Of a stretch of DNA of 10,228 nt, positions 7,042 through 10,228 are shown piece after piece (positions within the stretch are counted from its first letter, which is position 1; every line of letters begins with the position of its first letter). The stretch is from assembly GCA_003024985.2 (NCBI GenBank), contig PXIH01S0000575.1. The stretch is one strand, 5' to 3'. The notes under the pieces are model-generated. The model was not told the DNA's origin. It was given only the letters and a program-made list of their open reading frames with translations, and ran no database searches. This stretch comes from Euperipatoides rowelli. Lineage: Eukaryota; Onychophora; Udeonychophora; Euonychophora; Peripatopsidae. The position numbers were made by a program, and so were the translations under genes.

Positions 7042-7489
7042 ATCTAAGCCAGGGATTCCCAACCTTTTTGTACCCGAGAGCACATTCTAAAATACTGGTA
7101 GGGTAGCGGGCGACCATCTATATTTTCCGTAATGACAAAAATATATGCGCAGATGTCAAAAAGCGGTAGAATCTGGATTGTATCGCCTGTCTTTAGACAT
7201 TTCTCTAACTATCCTTACTACTACTCAATTCAGCCATCTGCACGCATTGTACTCAAGTTCGTCCACGTTAACTTGGCACAAAAGGTGGAATTAAAGAGGT
7301 TGATTTACAAGAAAACAGCTGCCTAAAATTGCTTGCCTAACCACTCACAATATAAATCAATGGGATCCGGGCACCGCCAAGTTACGTAGACAAGCTTTCA
7401 TTTCGTGGTCGAACAGTGTGAAGCACACACAAATTGGTTGATGGTACCATGGTGCTCATAAGTACAGGGTTTGGACCCCTAGTCTAAGC
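7042..7489. mobile_element. non-autonomous hAT element (7050-7481) with 8-bp target duplication
   Basis: The left end reads CAGGGATTCCCAACC and continues ...TTTTTGTACCCGAGAGCAC. The reverse complement of the right end reads TAGGGGTCCAAACCC...TGTACTTATGAGCAC. These imperfect terminal repeats share the hAT-type start (C/T)AGGG and a GTAC...GAGCAC block. The flanking octamers ATCTAAGC (7042-7049) and GTCTAAGC (7482-7489) differ only by an A/G transition, and 8 bp is the standard hAT duplication length. The interior (432 bp in all) is less AT-rich than its host DNA. Its longest + strand frame (7132-7326) does not resemble a BED finger, RNase H-like fold or dimerisation domain of hAT transposases, so the copy is non-autonomous. 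Confidence 0.75.
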
Positions 7490-8056
7490 TAATAATATTG
7501 TGTATGTGGGGGAGACGATAGATTGTAACAATTGAACAACAAATAAAGGGGAAGAATAGGGAAGCTGAAAAGCAATAGTTCCAAAGCGTATTTCCCGCAT
7601 ACATGCATACATACTGTACATACATAGGCTACATAAACTAAAATTACATTTTTAAAACATTATAAAAATTATTCTAAAAGGTGTATGGAACCAAAAAACA
7701 ACTTTAGTTAATATGAAAGAAAGTAGGCCTACTTTAAATAATTATAAATTTCATTAAAAATGATAACAGTAAAACAAAAATTAATTAATTAATTATGACT
7801 TCTAATATTGAAATTTCAACTTCTGCCCAAAGCAAAATAGGTAAAACTGGATGTTGATTGGTTTAATTAATTCAAACATCATTTACTTATTTGTGAACTA
7901 GAAACAAACCCTTTTTTGAGGTTGTATGTAGTTACTGCTTTACTTGGCAATAGCTATAATCCATTTTCTTTTCTTTTTTTCATAAAACATTTGTTTTCAT
8001 TTTACTTACATTTTGTTAATTATGGAGAGAAGATATATGTCCTATAATAGTAGAAC

Positions 8057-8083
8057 CAAAATATAATAAAATGCCAAAGTTTT
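8057..8083. repeat. right copy of 27-bp direct repeat (probable target-site duplication)
   Basis: Exact match to 6405-6431. On the minus strand this copy precedes the body of the retroposon, and the sequence outside it (GCTACACC on the + strand) is unrelated to the flank of the other copy. Confidence 0.85.
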
Positions 8084-8760
8084 GCTACACCTGGTCAGTA
8101 AATCTTTGCTAGACACTTTAGCCAAAGAAAGTAAAACGGATGTGGCAAGGTAAAGTACAGTAAGTACATCCCACATCGTGATATGGAAAAAAATGTCTAG
8201 CTTTACTTTTGTTATTAATGTTAAGATTAAGACCTTAATGGGAGAAAATTTAAAAAAAAAAAAAAAAAGGAACAGCAGCAATCACTATTATTTTTAATAA
8301 AGTCTTTGCTGGAATCCCTTATTTTCAATGTATCGGCAATCAGGAATGCAAATGATTTTATCTTGACTCCCACTCTCTCTCTCTCTTTCTCACCTAGAGA
8401 AAGCATTTTAAAGTTTCAAGCAATAATTTTATTGATAATATTTGTATCAATAAATGGATAAAAACAGTTAATAAGCATTTTATGTATTATTATTAAAGAG
8501 TATTGTACAAGAAATGTTACATTTGTTAGTACAACATTTAATTCTTTCAAATTCCATGATAAAAAGTTTAACTTTAATTATCAGTACTGTTATTTTATAT
8601 TTTTAAGCATATACAGTACAGCGTACAGTTAACGTAAAAAAAAACATAACTGTGTCACTTCCAAGAGTATTAATTTCTCAATTATTATAACATGTAGTGT
8701 CAAAAACAACATGATTAATAATGCATTGAAATAAATAAATGTATTAAAAAAATTCCCCTC
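8084..8760. other. unassigned AT-rich DNA with A17 and CT-rich microsatellite
   Basis: It holds A17 (8252-8268) and a (CT)n-like tract (about 8371-8386). No duplication could be found around the A17 run, so I do not call a retroposon there. Minus-strand open frames in this area are driven by the homopolymers. Confidence 0.5.
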
Positions 8761-8824
8761 ACACATTTTGCGCATTAAAATTGTTACATAAAATGGCAAC
8801 TTGATGACTTGGCAACTCGTTGAC

Positions 8825-8992
8825 TCAATGACTCTCCGTTTCTTCTGAGACAGTCCCTCTGATGTAATGGAGTCTGAGTGTAGAATGAGATTCAGCATTT
8901 TTAGCCATTTGAGACACAGTCTTATGAATCAATGATTTGGCATCCACAATAATAATTATAAAATAAAGAACCAGAAGAAGAACATTTTTACA
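8825..8992 (-). other. minus-strand open frame with a hydrophobic start, unrecognised
   Basis: Between TGA at 8995-8993 and TGA at 8827-8825 there are 55 open codons. The first part is strongly hydrophobic (VLLLVLYFIIIIV), like a signal or membrane anchor. It is followed by DAKSLIHKTVSQMAKNAESH and a polar, acidic end (GTVSEETESH). The second half lies in a patch that is GC-richer than its surroundings. There is no initiating ATG ahead of the hydrophobic part and no clear splice acceptor at its left boundary. A competing minus-strand frame with an ATG at 8898 runs to 8629. Either could be a decayed exon, and I assign no function. Confidence 0.15.
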
Positions 8993-9807
8993 TCAGCATG
9001 CAAGTGAGAAAAAGGACTGATTTATCGAACAATGGTGAAACCTACCAAGGAATGAAGTGGTAGTTTTATGCTTAAATATGTAATCTTGTTCTATAGAATT
9101 CCTCTCCTGAGATATTAAAACTAAAAAGATAGAAGACCAACATATATGCTAATCCCTGAATGCCTCATAATAAACAAGACCAATTCGAAATAAAAACAAA
9201 AGTAAGATTGTTCAGCTTCTGCAAACCACATAACCTAGAACTATAAAACTCTAATCATAACTTTAAGCCAAACTTATGCCAATCTACTAAACCAGTACTT
9301 GATAAATAGTTTCATCAGCAATATAAATTATCTTATTAAGATTTGAGCCCAGTGTTTCAATTAATAATAATAATATTCTCTTTCATATATTATCTTTCAG
9401 GTCAAAACAATATAGTCACTTTGCTGTCCAAATGTCAGCATTCAGTACACTTGTATTTACTGTATGTCCAGATAATACATTGTTAAATATTTCAAAATCT
9501 ATAACAGATAGAAAAAAACTTAAATATTATTTTTTGTTCTATATTCATCAGGTGTTGAAAGAAAAAAAAAAATTCCAACAAACAAATTTTTTTTTATGAT
9601 TTTTTTTCTAAATGTTGGCTATAAAAAAAAAAAGCCAGTTTATCTACATTTTCCATTAATGTTTCTCTGTCATTGAACATAGAATTTTTTGGTTTTTATT
9701 TATGAAATCTGCATTAAATTCTTATTTTTAAATAGGCTATATAAGTTTATTCCTAAATGTTTTGTAATATTTGTATTATGCTACCTGAAAGTCAATATTA
9801 TTACATC
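8993..9807. other. unassigned AT-rich DNA
   Basis: No gene or RNA is recognised. It contains a small hairpin CTACCA/TGGTAG (9042-9063, ten-base loop), an AAT-type microsatellite (about 9363-9374) and alternating A and T runs at about 9560-9640. Confidence 0.5.
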
Positions 9808-10022
9808 AGCGGGCGCGTGTCATAAAATTTATGTTTGGACATCTTTTTACATATAATTCTAAAAAATAACTATAAAGTAGGCTATATGCATGGTAAAAAC
9901 CTACCAATATTGTAGTGGGGGAGTTAGTTTTAGGAATTAAAGGCAGAGATAAACCCACAAAACCATACACATACACATTTTATAAAAAATTGAATTTGTC
10001 GTAAAATTTATGACTGCGCGCT
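9808..10022. mobile_element. divergent inverted-repeat element with GC-rich ends (possible MITE)
   Basis: The left arm (9808-9833) reads AGCGGGCGCG then TGTCATAAAATTTATG. The reverse complement of the right arm (10000-10022) reads AGCGCGCAGTCATAAATTTTACG. Allowing a three-base gap, they agree at most positions, and similarity fades inward. Both ends carry CpG-rich GCGCG in otherwise AT-rich DNA. I see no clear target duplication, so the exact ends and class are uncertain. Confidence 0.35.
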
Positions 10023-10149
10023 TGCTCGATAATTATGAAAAAATTGAAGAACCAAGAGAAACCATTCATACAACAATTACTATAAATTTAAATATCAAAA
10101 TTATGATATTGAAAATTATCTACAAAAAAAAAATAACCACCACCATTAC

Positions 10150-10228
10150 TAGGGCTGGGCGATTAACTCGATTAGTCTATCTAATCGAGTAATCTCTATC
10201 CTGATTACACCCGATTGTCATTATACAA
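10150..10228 (+). mobile_element. beginning of a hAT-like element running off the window
   Basis: TAGGGCTGGGCGATTAA is a terminus pattern I associate with common animal hAT-type elements that start TAGGGCTGGGCGAT. The preceding octamer ACCATTAC (10142-10149) would be one target duplication. Just inside, GATTAACTCGATTAG (10161-10175) pairs with CTAATCGAGTAATC (10181-10194) around a five-base loop with a one-base bulge. The other end lies outside the window, so neither length nor coding content can be judged. Confidence 0.5.

Larger units (their letters stand above)
6405..8083 (-). mobile_element. probable poly(A)-tailed retroposon with 23-27 bp target-site duplication
   Basis: A 27-base exact direct repeat bounds this interval. 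The left copy is followed immediately by T19 (6428-6446). Read on the minus strand the order is duplication, about 1.6 kb of sequence, a 19-base poly(A) tail, duplication. That is the hallmark of an RNA copied and inserted by LINE-type target-primed reverse transcription. The body (6447-8056) shows no reverse transcriptase, so it is either a processed transcript copy or a non-coding part of a retroelement. It contains a nested hAT MITE at 7050-7481, whose insertion would be later. No canonical AATAAA lies just upstream of the tail on the minus strand. The exact identity of the two flanks suggests that the insertion is fairly recent. Confidence 0.6.

Noticed and set aside
7132-7326. 64-codon open frame inside the hAT MITE
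   Set aside because: No hAT transposase signature (BED finger, RNase H-like triad region or hATC block) is visible, and the element is too short to encode one.
8252-8268. A17 run as a second retroposon tail
   Set aside because: No direct repeat of the bases following it (GGAACAGCAGC) was found upstream, so the duplication test that supports the T19 run fails here.
9042-9063. Hairpin CTACCA/TGGTAG
   Set aside because: Only six base pairs with a ten-base loop, which is expected by chance several times in a window this size. The resemblance to the 2462 palindrome core is too short to interpret.
10010-10192. 60-codon + strand open frame
   Set aside because: It starts inside the right arm of the inverted-repeat element and ends inside the hAT-like terminus, so it spans unrelated units.

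Overview
This is an AT-rich (by eye about 70%) stretch of animal-type nuclear DNA. I found no intact protein gene, tRNA, rRNA, CRISPR array or bacterial-style operon. It reads as intergenic or intronic sequence built from degenerate transposable elements. Jockey-superfamily (CR1/L2-like) LINE remnants, hAT-type DNA transposon ends, a foldback MITE and long A/T homopolymers all point to a metazoan. I cannot name the species. A short word, TAGGCTA or TAGGCCTA, recurs about twelve times and may be a lineage signature.

Layout. 1-1330 is unassigned AT-rich DNA. At 1339 there is a possible hAT terminus, followed at once by a 5'-truncated LINE (about 1435-2110, + strand). That LINE keeps the end of its reverse transcriptase ORF, broken by two frameshifts, plus a short 3' UTR and an (ATA)n tail. 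At 2462-2501 there is a perfect 40-bp palindrome. A second LINE remnant of a different subfamily lies at about 2650-2930. A strong splice donor and acceptor sit at its end, so part of it may have been exonised. 3070-4650 is featureless apart from one unrecognised open frame. At 4658-4775 is a 118-bp foldback MITE flanked by TTA duplications. 4780-6100 is AT-rich with homopolymers and one degenerate telomere-like stretch. 6114-6260 holds a cluster of promoter- or enhancer-like words.

The most informative structure is at 6405-8083. The same 27 bases, exactly, occur at 6405-6431 and 8057-8083. The inner edge of the left copy abuts a 19-base poly-T run. On the minus strand this is the layout of a poly(A)-tailed retroposon of about 1.6 kb flanked by a target-site duplication of 23-27 bp. 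Its 3' part holds a 74-codon minus-strand open frame that I do not recognise. A 432-bp non-autonomous hAT element (7050-7481), with matching termini and an 8-bp duplication, is nested inside it.

8084-10228 is again mostly AT-rich. It holds a moderately GC-richer patch at about 8760-8935 with minus-strand open frames, a divergent inverted-repeat element at about 9808-10022, and the beginning of another hAT-like element that runs off the end of the window (10150 onward).

No genes can be said to work together here. The biology is a layered record of insertions: LINEs, a retroposed sequence, a hAT MITE inside it, and foldback elements.
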